Assembly: GCF_025359345.1 (NCBI RefSeq)
Contig: NZ_JANYGQ010000008.1
Location: 1 to 64,000 of the forward strand
DNA: 64,000 nucleotides
Direction of reading: 5' to 3'
Source: Mucilaginibacter sp.
GTDB lineage: Bacteria > Bacteroidota > Bacteroidia > Sphingobacteriales > Sphingobacteriaceae
Of this stretch, positions 25,943-36,884 are shown piece by piece. Under the pieces are notes generated by a model. The model ran no database searches, was not told the DNA's origin, and saw only the letters and a program-made list of their open reading frames with translations. The first letter of the stretch is position 1; the number at the start of each line of letters is the position of its first letter. A program made the translations under genes and the position numbers.

Positions 25943-27265
25943 CTACAACACATCCACCAGTTCCTGGTAATAATCAAGGCCCAGGTGGGTAATTAAATCT
26001 TCGCCCATTAAGTGGCGCAGCGTGTTTTGTAATTTTATCAGTTGTTTGAAAATATCATTTTCGGGTGGCAAACCTTCCGCTGTTTGCGGCGATTTAAGGT
26101 AGAACGACAACCATTCTTGTATACCGCTCATATTGGCACGTTTCGCAAGATCGCTGAATAAGGCTAAATCCAGAGCTATTGGCGCGGCCAAAATCGAGTC
26201 GCGGCAAAGGAAATTGATTTTAATCTGCATTTTGTAACCTAACCAGCCAAAAATGTCGATGTTATCCCAGCTTTCTTTGTTGTCGCCATGCGGCGGATAA
26301 TAGTCGATACGGATTTTGTGATACAAATCGCCGTATAATTCAGGATTATCTTCCGGTTTAAAAATGTCTTCCAGTACACCCAGTTTCGAAACTTCTTTTG
26401 TTTTAAAGTTATCCGGATCGTCCAATACCAAACCATCGCGGTTACCTAAAATATTGGTCGAGAACCAGCCTTTAACACCTAACGAACGTGCGGCTAAACC
26501 AGGCGCCAAAATGGTTTTCATTAAAGTTTGGCCTGTTTTAAAATCTTTACCTGCAATGGGTGATTCGGTTAATTTTGCCAGTTCAATCATCGCCGGGATG
26601 TCAACTGTTAAGTTAGGCGCACCGTTTGCAAACGGGATGCCTAATTTTAAAGCTGCATATGCATAAATCATACTTGGTGAAATACGTTTGTCGTCATCAA
26701 CCAAAGCCTGCTCAAATTTTGCAAGTGTTTGGTGTATTTCCGATGCTTCGTAGTATATCTCAGTTGAACCACACCAGATCAAAACTATACGGTCGCAGCC
26801 ATTTTTTTCTTTGAAGGTTGTAATGTCGTTCATCACTTCTTGCGCCATTTCATAGCGGGTACCAGTTTTAACGTGTGTACCTATCAGGTTCTTAGCGTAA
26901 TTTTTATCAAAAGCTGCTTTCATCGGAACAACCACTTCAAGCTCAGCTTTTACTGATTTTAATAAGTCCGCTTCAAGCACTTTAGCTTTTGTTGCAGCTT
27001 CGTAAACGTTATCAGAGTATACGTCCCATCCGCCAAACACAATATCTTCAAGCTTTGCCAGTGGCACAAAGTCTTTAACTTTTGGGTAACGGTTTTCAGT
27101 TCTTTTACCAAGGCGTATGCTGCCCATTTGGGTAAGTGAGCCAATTGGTTGTGACAAGCCTTTTTTTACCGCCTCAACGCCGGCAATCATTGTGGTAGCC
27201 ACAGCTCCCAACCCCGGAATTAAGATGCCTAATTTACCATTAGCCGGTGTAATATTAGTTTTCAT
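25943..27265 (-). CDS. ino1: myo-Inositol-1-phosphate synthase
   Basis: NAD-dependent isomerase making inositol-1-phosphate (1L-myo-inositol 1-phosphate, also numbered 3-phosphate) from glucose-6-phosphate, in the cytosol. It has 440 aa. The N-terminal Rossmann motif is GILIPGLGAVATTMIAGV (13-30). Family motifs then follow: IGSLTQMGSIRLG, FGGWDVYSDNVYEAA, PFANGAPNLTVDIPA, GKDFKTGQTLMK, the catalytic-domain stretch NILGNRDGLVLDDPDNF, and DYYPPHGDNKESWDNIDI. It is the committed step into inositol lipids and lies 29 nt after the reductase gene in the lipid cluster. The identification is very secure. Confidence 0.97.
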   Translation of the reverse strand: MKTNITPANGKLGILIPGLGAVATTMIAGVEAVKKGLSQPIGSLTQMGSIRLGKRTENRYPKVKDFVPLAKLEDIVFGGWDVYSDNVYEAATKAKVLEADLLKSVKAELEVVVPMKAAFDKNYAKNLIGTHVKTGTRYEMAQEVMNDITTFKEKNGCDRIVLIWCGSTEIYYEASEIHQTLAKFEQALVDDDKRISPSMIYAYAALKLGIPFANGAPNLTVDIPAMIELAKLTESPIAGKDFKTGQTLMKTILAPGLAARSLGVKGWFSTNILGNRDGLVLDDPDNFKTKEVSKLGVLEDIFKPEDNPELYGDLYHKIRIDYYPPHGDNKESWDNIDIFGWLGYKMQIKINFLCRDSILAAPIALDLALFSDLAKRANMSGIQEWLSFYLKSPQTAEGLPPENDIFKQLIKLQNTLRHLMGEDLITHLGLDYYQELVDVL

Positions 27266-27294
27266 ATTTATTTATTATAGTGTACACACATTTA

Positions 27295-28281
27295 TTATAG
27301 CCATTTATTGGCCTTATACCAGTTTAACGTTTCGGTAACCCCGGCTTTCAAATCATAAGCTGGAGTAAATTCAAGGTCGGCTTTTGCCCGCGAAATGTCG
27401 CAATTCCAGTTAACCGCCATCAACTCCTTTAGCTTCTCAACATTAAGCACCGACGCCTTATTGCTCAAAGAACAAACTTTTTCGGATATGTTTGCAATTA
27501 ATTTTACAAAGTTTACAGGCAAATGAAACTTAACGGTTTTTAAATTTAACACTTCTCGTGTAAAATCGCCTAAAGCATAACGGCTATAATAGCTGCCGTC
27601 GCTTAAATTATATGCCTGTTTATTACCTATATGCAATGCTTTTACGGCAACTTTAGCTAAATCAGTAACATATATAAAGGTTAGCTTTTGGTCGATATTA
27701 CCAATATACGGTTCAATGCGATTGCTCAGTTGTTTAAAAAATATAAAAATGTCCTTATCACGCGGGCCGTAAACAGCTGTTGGCCTTAATATGGTGTAAT
27801 TTAAACTGTCTATGCTTTTTAATTTTTCTTCGGCAAGTATTTTGCTCCTGCCATATGCGGTAACCGGGGTAGGGATAGTCTCCTCGGTTATTATCCCGTC
27901 TAAATTATTTAACGGGCCAACACCCGCCAGGCTGCTAACCAGCACAAATTTTTTCAGGCCGATATTACTTTCAACTGCGGCTCTTGCCAGGTTATAAGTA
28001 TAGTCAGCATTTATGTGCTCATATTCCTGAGCCGACCGTGCCGTTGTAACACCCGCTGCATGGATAATATAATCGTACTTGTTTTCGATAATATTATCCT
28101 TTAGCGCTTGCACATTGTCAAAGTCGGGGTAGGTGAATTTAATGTCGAAACCTGCCAGGTGGTCAATTTTGCTGCTTTTGCGTACTGCAGCGAAAACTTC
28201 CATATTGTTATTTAGCGCCTCTTCAATTAAATGGAACCCAACAAATCCGCTTGCACCGGTTATTAAAACCCGCTGCTTCAT
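27295..28281 (-). CDS. NAD(P)-dependent SDR-type reductase/epimerase (candidate CerR-like ceramide pathway reductase)
   Basis: A 328-aa extended short-chain dehydrogenase. The cofactor motif is LITGASGFVGFHL (6-18) and the catalytic pair is Y143/K147 in TAYGRSKILAEEKL. YIIHAAGVTTARS and FVLVSSLAGVG are typical family strands. By itself it could be a sugar epimerase. Its overlap of 4 nt with the acyltransferase gene and its linkage to serine palmitoyltransferase recall the reductase (CerR) that reduces the 3-oxo group in the ceramide pathway of Caulobacter. That substrate assignment is inference. Confidence 0.85.
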   Translation of the reverse strand: MKQRVLITGASGFVGFHLIEEALNNNMEVFAAVRKSSKIDHLAGFDIKFTYPDFDNVQALKDNIIENKYDYIIHAAGVTTARSAQEYEHINADYTYNLARAAVESNIGLKKFVLVSSLAGVGPLNNLDGIITEETIPTPVTAYGRSKILAEEKLKSIDSLNYTILRPTAVYGPRDKDIFIFFKQLSNRIEPYIGNIDQKLTFIYVTDLAKVAVKALHIGNKQAYNLSDGSYYSRYALGDFTREVLNLKTVKFHLPVNFVKLIANISEKVCSLSNKASVLNVEKLKELMAVNWNCDISRAKADLEFTPAYDLKAGVTETLNWYKANKWL

Positions 28282-29396
28282 ATGTCTTTTTCGTACAGCC
28301 TGTACGTTTTATAAGGGTCGCCTTTAATAGCTTTTATAGCTTCGTTTATCAATACGTTATTTTCCAGCGTCCAACCGGCTTCGGCATGCTTAAGGCCGCG
28401 TTCGCGGTATTCTTTTATGATAGAACCATATAAACAAGCCTCAATGCCCATCTTACGATAACCATCAATAACACCAAGCGCATAAATGCGAATGCTCTGA
28501 ATATTCTTTTTACCAAGTAACAATTTAAAGATACCGGTAGGCAGCAAGCGCCCGCGTTTTATTTTCTTAAAAATCTCGTTATAATTTGGCAAAGCAAGCC
28601 CGAAACCTACAATCTTATTGTTTTGTTCGGCTACATACACGAAGTTTTCGTCCAGTATTAGTTTTAAATCTTTTGCCAGCCAGTCGAATTCCGCATCGGT
28701 AAATGGCACAAAGCCGCTGTTTTGGTCCCAGGCAGAGTTATATACCTCACGTACCTTTTCAACCTCGCTTTTAAAGTTTTTAAGGTCTACCTTACGGATA
28801 ACGATGTTATTACGTTTAAGACGCTCCTGTAAGGCGCCTAATAACCGAATCGATTTATCGTCGTAGCCATCACCGTCCCAATGCCAGGCAATCAGGTCCA
28901 TTTGTTTTTCGAACCCATATTTTTCAATAAAATTGGCGTAGTAAGGATAATTATAGGTCATCATCAGCATAGGCGGGCTGTCAAAACCTTTAATTAATAA
29001 CCCGCACGCTTCATTAGTCGAAAAATTTACCGGGCCGATCGATTTTTGGTCAACGCCTTTATCTTTTAACCATTTGGTAGCTGTATCAAAAAGCATATTG
29101 GCGGTTTCCTGGTCGTTTATACAATCAAAAAAACCCCAGAAGCCATCGTTTCTTTTATTATGCTCGTTGTGTGCGTTATTCAAAATAGCGGCAATGCGAC
29201 CGGTCACTTTATCGCCGTCATAAGCCAAAAAACATTGCAGCTCATTGTGTTTATGAAACGGGTGCTTGGTTAGCAGGTCGCGCTGTGCAATAAACAACTC
29301 CGGAACATAGTTGGGGTCATCTTTATAAAGGTCGTGCGGAAAATCAATGAATGTTCCAAGCTCTTTTTTGGAGTTAACCTGTACTATTTTCTTCAT
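28278..29396 (-). CDS. GNAT-superfamily acyltransferase (candidate bacterial ceramide synthase)
   Basis: A 372-aa soluble protein of the acyl-CoA N-acyltransferase fold. The first half has FIDFPHDLYKDDPNYVPELF and the conserved SIGPVNFSTNEACGLLIKGF. The second half holds the GNAT core: FVYVAEQNNKIVGFGLALPN (about 250-270) and YALGVIDGYRKMGIEACLYG (about 315-335). A C-terminal helix ends at LYEKDI. Bacterial ceramide synthases belong to this fold and make the amide bond between acyl chain and sphingoid base or 3-oxo base. The tight overlap with the reductase gene and adjacency to spt support that role. Direct proof would need activity data. Confidence 0.8.
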   Translation of the reverse strand: MKKIVQVNSKKELGTFIDFPHDLYKDDPNYVPELFIAQRDLLTKHPFHKHNELQCFLAYDGDKVTGRIAAILNNAHNEHNKRNDGFWGFFDCINDQETANMLFDTATKWLKDKGVDQKSIGPVNFSTNEACGLLIKGFDSPPMLMMTYNYPYYANFIEKYGFEKQMDLIAWHWDGDGYDDKSIRLLGALQERLKRNNIVIRKVDLKNFKSEVEKVREVYNSAWDQNSGFVPFTDAEFDWLAKDLKLILDENFVYVAEQNNKIVGFGLALPNYNEIFKKIKRGRLLPTGIFKLLLGKKNIQSIRIYALGVIDGYRKMGIEACLYGSIIKEYRERGLKHAEAGWTLENNVLINEAIKAIKGDPYKTYRLYEKDI

Positions 29397-29432
29397 CAGG
29401 TATGCAGTTCTGTTATTTTGTTAAATAATAAA

Positions 29433-29464
29433 CAAGCATCGCCTACTGTTGTCGGCGATGCTTG
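29433..29464 (-). terminator. Terminator or attenuator hairpin between spt and the acyltransferase gene
   Basis: CAAGCATCGCC (29433-29443) and GGCGATGCTTG (29454-29464) form a perfect 11-bp GC-rich stem with a 10-nt loop. Read on the minus strand it is followed by TTTATTATTT. It lies 42 nt past the spt stop, so spt transcripts may end here or read through in part. Confidence 0.7.
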
Positions 29465-29506
29465 CTTTATTGAATTAAACTATTGCCATTTACGGCGTAA
29501 TCCGGT

Positions 29507-31050
<1,544 letters not shown>

Positions 31051-32385
31051 ATGAAAAAATCCGTCTCCCTATTCATCATAAATACAGCAATAATTTTTCC
31101 GGCCATTTTGTTTGCGCAAACTAGTTCCGATACTCTTGTTACTTTAAAACAATGTGTGGAGTTTGCCCTGCGCAACCAACCTGCAGTGAGGCAAGCCTCA
31201 ATTGACGAACAAATTAACGAACGTAACATAAAAATTAGTCTTGCTGATTGGCTGCCGCAGGTTAATGGATCTGGCGAATACCAGCATTATTTTAAAGGAA
31301 GCCCCGCAAGTAGTTCATCAACCAAAACCAACCAGGCTGCGGGTACACGGAATGACGAGTTCTCGTTATTGGGTTTACAGGCCAGCCAGGTTATTTATAA
31401 TAATGATGTATTACAGGCGGCCAAAGCAGCCAAATATTCGCGCCAATATTATAAAGAGAATATTTTTAGCAGCCAGGTGAATGTCGTTTCAGACGTTAGC
31501 AAGGCTTTTTTTGATGTACTGCTGTCGCAAAAACAATTGGATATTTTAAATGAAGACATTGCCCGGTTGCAGCGCAGTCAAAAGGACGCCTACAACAGGT
31601 ACCAAGCCGGCGTGTCGGATAAAATTGATTACAAACAGGCTACTATATCGTTTAATAATTCAATTGCCAGTCGCAAGCAAACCGCGGAAGCTATCAATAG
31701 CAAGCAAGCTTACCTGAAACAGATAATGGGTATATCGGCGGGGCATAACCTCGTGTTGTCGTACGATTCGTCACGTTTTGAGCAGGCAGCTGTTATTGAC
31801 ACCAATCAGAAACTCGATGTAAATAACCGCATTGAATATCAATTGCTGCAAACGCAGAAAAATCTGCAGAACGTTAATGTGAATTATTATAAGAATGGTT
31901 TTTTACCGTCTCTTTCTGCTGTTGGTAGCTATAATTGGGTCTATTTGAGCGACAGGTTTGGCAGTTTATACAATAACTCGTACCCAAGTGCTTATGCAGG
32001 ACTGTCATTGGCGTTGCCTATTTTCCAGGGAGGCAAACGTTTGCAAAATTTAAGCAAGGCCCGTTTGCAGGTTACGCGTGCTGATTTGGATATTGAGAAT
32101 TCTGCTAATACCATCAATACCGAATACGTGCAGGCGCTCGCCGGCTACAAAAGCAATTATACCAGCTGGCAGCTGATAAAGCAAAACGTTGATCTCGCCA
32201 AGGATGTTTACAAGATTGTTAGCCTTCAATACCGCGAAGGCATTAAAACCTATCTTGATGTAATTGTGGCACAATCAGACCTGCGTACCGCCGAGCTGAA
32301 TTATTATAATGCATTGTTCCAGTTATTATCGAGCAAAATTGACCTTCAGAAAGCATTGGGCACCCTTTCTGTACAACCAAATTGA
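31051..32385 (+). CDS. TolC-family outer-membrane efflux protein
   Basis: Outer-membrane channel of a tripartite RND pump, 444 aa. The chosen ATG gives a proper signal peptide (MKKSVSLFIINTAIIFPAIL, cut after FAQ). The frame from 30982 would add 23 unlikely residues. Two OEP repeats are visible (about 30-220 and 240-440), with LKQCVEFALRNQPAVRQA at the start and the alpha-barrel helices rich in Gln, Ala and Asn (DISVVSDVSKAFFDVLLSQK-type helix near 145; DVYKIVSLQYREGIKTYLDV near 390). Its stop lies 2 nt before the adaptor ATG. It works with the two following genes. Confidence 0.93.
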   Translation: MKKSVSLFIINTAIIFPAILFAQTSSDTLVTLKQCVEFALRNQPAVRQASIDEQINERNIKISLADWLPQVNGSGEYQHYFKGSPASSSSTKTNQAAGTRNDEFSLLGLQASQVIYNNDVLQAAKAAKYSRQYYKENIFSSQVNVVSDVSKAFFDVLLSQKQLDILNEDIARLQRSQKDAYNRYQAGVSDKIDYKQATISFNNSIASRKQTAEAINSKQAYLKQIMGISAGHNLVLSYDSSRFEQAAVIDTNQKLDVNNRIEYQLLQTQKNLQNVNVNYYKNGFLPSLSAVGSYNWVYLSDRFGSLYNNSYPSAYAGLSLALPIFQGGKRLQNLSKARLQVTRADLDIENSANTINTEYVQALAGYKSNYTSWQLIKQNVDLAKDVYKIVSLQYREGIKTYLDVIVAQSDLRTAELNYYNALFQLLSSKIDLQKALGTLSVQPN

Positions 32386-32387
32386 AT

Positions 32388-33539
32388 ATGAAAACAAGAG
32401 ATATACTTTTAGCCGGAACGGTTTGTATTTTAATGTGGTCGGCGTGCAAAAATAAAAAGGATGCCGCTAATGCTCCGTTGCCGCCAACCCCCGTTTATGT
32501 AGCCGATGTAAAAACTGCCGAAGCCGTTTATTATGACCAATACCAGGGCAATGTTATAGCTTTAAATACAGTTGAATTGCGCAGCCAGGTTACGGGTTTT
32601 ATTACCGGTATATTTTTTAACGAAGGCGAAATAGTTACCAAAGGCAAGCCTTTGTACGAAATTGACAGGCGCAAATTTCTCGACGCTTATGCACAAACCC
32701 AGGCAAATTTGGGAAGCGCCGAGGCAAACTTGATAAAAGCCCAAAAAGATATTGACAGGTATAACATGCTGCTCAAAAACGATGCTGTGGCCCGCCAAAC
32801 GGTCGACCAGGCTGAGGCAACTTTCGAGACCAGCAAAAGCCAGGTTGCCGTTGCAAAGGCTGCTGTGGCATCTGCAAAAACCGACCTTTCGTACGCAACT
32901 ATTTCTGCCCCTTTTACTGGTCGCATAGGTATTTCACAAGTAAAATTGGGTACGCAGGTTTCACCGGGAAGCACGTTGTTAAACACCATATCGAGCGAAC
33001 GCCCTATCGGAGTTGATGTGGTAATTAACGAGCAGGATATTAATCGTTTTTATGGGCTTCAAAAACATAACACCGATTCAACCTTTAAGCTGCAGTTGAG
33101 CGACGGTACTACTTATAACCAGGCCGGCAAAGTGCGCGCAATTGACCGTGGCGTAAACGCAACGACAGGTACCGTTAAAGTAAGAATTGAATTTTCGAAC
33201 AATAATGATGTACTAAAAGATGGTATGAGTTGCGTACTGAAGGTGTTAAATAGCCAATCGGGCAACAGGCTGCAGATTCCGTCTAAAGCTGTTACCGAGC
33301 AAATGGGGGAGTTTTTTGTATTTACAGCCCAAGATACTATAGCAAAACAGATAAAAGTAAAGCTTGGGCCGCATATAGGCAATAATGTGGTTGTTATGGA
33401 TGGGCTTAAACCAGGCGATAAGGTAATAACAGACGGTTTTCAGCGCTTGCGTGATGGAGGTAAAATCACACTTGGGCCACCGGCAGCGGCACCAGGCGCC
33501 GCAGGACAAGCGCCGGCAAAAGGCGGTGCGGCTAAATAA
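32388..33539 (+). CDS. RND efflux periplasmic adaptor lipoprotein
   Basis: A 383-aa membrane-fusion protein of the AcrA/MexE type. The signal peptide ends at the lipobox MWSAC (C20), so it is lipid-anchored. Family features: a barrel-sandwich lipoyl half (VELRSQVTGFITGIFFNEGE), a coiled-coil hairpin (about 95-160, AQTQANLGSAEANLIKAQKD), the second lipoyl half (TISAPFTGRIGISQVKLGTQ), a beta-barrel and a membrane-proximal domain. The C-terminus is Pro/Ala/Gly rich. ATG 32388 is preferred over the TTG at 32382, which overlaps the tolC stop. It bridges the pump and the TolC channel. Confidence 0.95.
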   Translation: MKTRDILLAGTVCILMWSACKNKKDAANAPLPPTPVYVADVKTAEAVYYDQYQGNVIALNTVELRSQVTGFITGIFFNEGEIVTKGKPLYEIDRRKFLDAYAQTQANLGSAEANLIKAQKDIDRYNMLLKNDAVARQTVDQAEATFETSKSQVAVAKAAVASAKTDLSYATISAPFTGRIGISQVKLGTQVSPGSTLLNTISSERPIGVDVVINEQDINRFYGLQKHNTDSTFKLQLSDGTTYNQAGKVRAIDRGVNATTGTVKVRIEFSNNNDVLKDGMSCVLKVLNSQSGNRLQIPSKAVTEQMGEFFVFTAQDTIAKQIKVKLGPHIGNNVVVMDGLKPGDKVITDGFQRLRDGGKITLGPPAAAPGAAGQAPAKGGAAK

Positions 33540-33594
33540 ATTTGATTGCTTGTTTTAGGATTATTCGATTCCTGTTTCTCTAAAAAGATAAAGA

Positions 33595-36500
33595 ATGATT
33601 GCAGATACTTTTATAAAAAGACCGGTTACAGCTATCGTTATTTCGTTAGTGATAGTTATAGTTGGTATAATATGTATAATAAACCTGGCTGTAGGGCAGT
33701 ACCCCGAGATTGCACCGCCAACGGTTAGCATAACCGGCACCTATATTGGTGCCGACGCGCTCACAGTTGAGCAAACCGTAGCCACCCCGGTTGAGGTGCA
33801 AGTTAACGGTACCCCGGGCATGACCTATTTGCAAAGTAATAGTACCAGCAACGGCCAAATGAGCATGACGGTGAATTTTGAGGTTGGTACAGATATAAAC
33901 ATTGCCGCTCTCGATGTACAGAACCGCGTAGGCATTGCAACACCAACTTTACCGCAGGAGGTACAACGTTTGGGTTTAATTACCCGCAAGCGTAACCCCA
34001 GTATATTACTGCTGGTCGCCATTTATGCCCCGAAAGGAACGCATGACGTTACCTTTTTAGATAACTACACCAACGTTTTTGTACGCGATGCGCTGTTGCG
34101 ATCAAAAGGCGTAGGCGACGTAATCAGCCGTGCTGATGATTTTAGTATGCGTATCTGGCTTAAGCCGGATAAGCTTGCTGCGCTGGGGATGACAGCTAAT
34201 GACGTTACGAGTGCATTGCAGGAGCAAAATGCCCAGGTGGCAGCCGGCTCGGTGGGAACAACCCCGCAGGAGCAGGTGCAGGCCTTTGAGTATACCATAA
34301 TAGTTAAGGGCCGTTTAACTACGCCCGAAGAGTTTGGAAATATAATTGTCCGTACACAGCCAGGTAACGGCTCTGTTGTGCATTTAAGGGATGTTGCCCG
34401 GGTTGAGCTGGGTAAATTTAACTACGCCGGTAACTCGTTTGTTGATAATAAGCGCGCATCGTACCTGCTGGTTTACCAGGCGCCAAACAGTAACGCTATC
34501 GAAACTGCCGAAAATGTTTACGCTACAATGGAACAGCTCAAAAAAAGCTTTCCAACTGATGTTGACTACGTAGTACCGTTCGAATCAATTACCGTTGTAA
34601 AGGTATCGGTACGTGAGGTAATTGAAACATTGGTTATAGCTTTGTTCCTTGTTATACTAGTGGTGTTTTTGTTTTTGCAAAGCTGGCGGACAACACTTAT
34701 TCCAATATTGGCTATCCCGGTATCAATTATTGGTACGTTTATATTCTTTATCCCGCTGCACTTTACCATAAATACACTTACGCTCTTCGGGTTTGTGCTG
34801 GCTATAGGTATAGTGGTGGATGATGCCATTGTGGTGGTGGAGGCCGTTCAGCATTATATGGATGAAAAAGGCATGTCGCCCAAAGAAGCAACTGTGCACG
34901 CTATGAAAGACATATCGGCGCCGGTAATAGCCATTGCCCTGATTTTGGCGGCGGTGTTTGTACCGGTTGGTTTTATACCTGGTATTGTGGGCAGGCTTTA
35001 CCAGCAGTTTGCCATCACTATTGCTATATCTGTGTTGATATCGGCGTTTGTGGCCTTATCGTTAACGCCTGCATTATGTACGCTGATACTGCGCCCGCAC
35101 AAGATTGATGAGAAATCAAAGGGGTTGAATAAATTCTTTTTTTGGTTTAACAATTGGTTTACCCGTGTTACCGGCAAGTATCGCAACGGTGTTCACCGGG
35201 GAATAAAAAATCCGGCACTTATTGTAATTATACTGGTTTGTATTGTTGTAGGTACCATACTCCTTTTTAAAGAGAAACCAACCGGCTTTTTGCCCACCGA
35301 GGATGAGGGACGTGTTTACATAACTTACGATTTACCCGAAGCTTCATCAACCAAGCGAACAGTTGATGTTCTTCACCATGTTATGAGCGCGCTCGACAGT
35401 ATTCCCGAAGTTTATCACTACGCGGCGCTGGGCGGGTTAAACGTAATAAGTTTTGCAAGTAAATCAAACAGTGCAACCATATTTTGCCAGCTACGGCCCT
35501 GGGACGAGCGAAAAGACAAATCGCAACAGGTGGAGGCTGTAATAGCAAAGATCCAGAAAAAGTTATCCATTTATAAAGAAGCGAATGTCGTGGTAATTTC
35601 GCCTCCGGCTGTGCCTGGCTTAGGAACATCGGCAGGGTTTTCATTTATTTTGGAAGAGAAACAAGCCGGCGGCGACATCAAAAATTTTGAGAAGGTATTA
35701 CAAAATTTTACAGCCGCTGTAAACAAACGGCCTGAAATTGCAAGGGCCTTCTCGTTCTTTACTGCGCGCACCCCGGCATACCAGCTAACTATCGACAGGG
35801 AAAAGGCGAAAAAGCTTGGCGTATCCATATCTGATATAAGTACCGCGTTGCAAACTTATATGGGTAGTGCGTTTGTGAACGACTTTACCGTTTATGGCCG
35901 AAATTTTCACGTAGTGGCCCAGGCTGATACAAATTACCGTACCAATATTGCCGATATAGGACAGTATTTTGTGCGTAACTCGGCAGGCGGAATGGTTCCG
36001 TTAAGCACGGTAACCAGCTATAAAGTAATCGAAAATGCGCCGCTGATATCGCACTTCAACCTTTTCCGTTCTGCCGAAATTGACGGTACAGCGAAACCGG
36101 GATATAGCAGTGGCGATGCCATAAAAGCGCTACAGGAAGTTGCTGCGGAAACATTACCGCAGGGCTTTGGCTACGAATTTGCCGGTCTAAGCCGCGAGGA
36201 GATTATATCAGGATCGAAAACAGTATACATCTTTATGTTATCCATAGGATTCGTGTTCCTGTTCCTGGCAGCATTGTACGAAAGCTGGTCGGTTCCGTTT
36301 TCGGTATTGCTGGCAGTGCCTCTCGGGGCATTTGGTGCGATACTGTTTTTATGGTTTAAACCAGGTCTTGATAATAATATTTATGCGCAGATAGGTTTAA
36401 TTACGCTGATAGGTTTGGCGGCGAAGAACGCCATCCTGATAGTTGAATTTGCCAAGGAACGTGTGGACAGGGGGATGGAGTTGGAAAAGGCTACACTTGA

Positions 36501-36774
36501 GGCGGTACGACTACGCTTACGGCCAATCATCATGACATCGATGGCATTTATATTAGGTGTAGGCCCGCTGCTGGTTGCCTCAGGTGCCGGTGCAAAAGCA
36601 AGACAAACTATCGGATGGACAGTATTTGGCGGGATGCTAACCGCAACATCGCTGGCTATATTTATAGTGCCGGTACTGTTTTACATGATAACCAAATTTG
36701 CCTATGGCAAAGAAAAACTGGCTGAATTGCAGAAAAACTATAAACCTGATCCTGAGGTTGACCCGCAGGTGTAG
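33595..36774 (+). CDS. RND (HAE1/AcrB-like) efflux pump permease
   Basis: A 1059-aa inner-membrane proton antiporter that exports hydrophobic compounds or drugs. It shows the full AcrB plan: TM1 at the N-terminus (FIKRPVTAIVISLVIVIVG), a large periplasmic loop, TM2-TM6, a second periplasmic loop and TM8-TM12. The proton-relay acidic pair is in LAIGIVVDDAIVVVEA (TM4), and the conserved GLAAKNAILIVEFAKE lies in TM10. The length is typical. It lies 55 nt after the adaptor gene in one operon. No dedicated regulator is adjacent. The substrate is not predictable. A nested repeat and terminator follow its stop. Confidence 0.96.
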   Translation: MIADTFIKRPVTAIVISLVIVIVGIICIINLAVGQYPEIAPPTVSITGTYIGADALTVEQTVATPVEVQVNGTPGMTYLQSNSTSNGQMSMTVNFEVGTDINIAALDVQNRVGIATPTLPQEVQRLGLITRKRNPSILLLVAIYAPKGTHDVTFLDNYTNVFVRDALLRSKGVGDVISRADDFSMRIWLKPDKLAALGMTANDVTSALQEQNAQVAAGSVGTTPQEQVQAFEYTIIVKGRLTTPEEFGNIIVRTQPGNGSVVHLRDVARVELGKFNYAGNSFVDNKRASYLLVYQAPNSNAIETAENVYATMEQLKKSFPTDVDYVVPFESITVVKVSVREVIETLVIALFLVILVVFLFLQSWRTTLIPILAIPVSIIGTFIFFIPLHFTINTLTLFGFVLAIGIVVDDAIVVVEAVQHYMDEKGMSPKEATVHAMKDISAPVIAIALILAAVFVPVGFIPGIVGRLYQQFAITIAISVLISAFVALSLTPALCTLILRPHKIDEKSKGLNKFFFWFNNWFTRVTGKYRNGVHRGIKNPALIVIILVCIVVGTILLFKEKPTGFLPTEDEGRVYITYDLPEASSTKRTVDVLHHVMSALDSIPEVYHYAALGGLNVISFASKSNSATIFCQLRPWDERKDKSQQVEAVIAKIQKKLSIYKEANVVVISPPAVPGLGTSAGFSFILEEKQAGGDIKNFEKVLQNFTAAVNKRPEIARAFSFFTARTPAYQLTIDREKAKKLGVSISDISTALQTYMGSAFVNDFTVYGRNFHVVAQADTNYRTNIADIGQYFVRNSAGGMVPLSTVTSYKVIENAPLISHFNLFRSAEIDGTAKPGYSSGDAIKALQEVAAETLPQGFGYEFAGLSREEIISGSKTVYIFMLSIGFVFLFLAALYESWSVPFSVLLAVPLGAFGAILFLWFKPGLDNNIYAQIGLITLIGLAAKNAILIVEFAKERVDRGMELEKATLEAVRLRLRPIIMTSMAFILGVGPLLVASGAGAKARQTIGWTVFGGMLTATSLAIFIVPVLFYMITKFAYGKEKLAELQKNYKPDPEVDPQV

Positions 36775-36779
36775 GTAGA

Positions 36780-36884
36780 GATTAGTTAATTGGAGGTTAG
36801 AGATTAGAAATAAATTAATAAAGAACCCTTGCAATTGAACTTGCAGGGGCTTTTTCTTTTCTGCTAATCTCCAATTAACTAATC
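36780..36884. repeat. AGAGATTAG-family inverted repeat enclosing a terminator
   Basis: GATTAGTTAATTGGAG (36780-36795) is perfectly complementary to CTCCAATTAACTAATC (36869-36884). Between the arms sits the terminator at 36826-36857, so the terminator hairpin is nested within the repeat. The repeat starts 5 nt after the RND pump stop. Confidence 0.8.
36826..36857 (+). terminator. Terminator of the RND efflux operon
   Basis: CCCTTGCAA (36826-36834) pairs with TTGCAGGGG (36841-36849), with one T-G wobble and a 6-nt loop, followed by CTTTTTCTTTT. The same stem core, CCCTTGCA, recurs in the two hairpins at 37801 and 37889. Confidence 0.75.
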
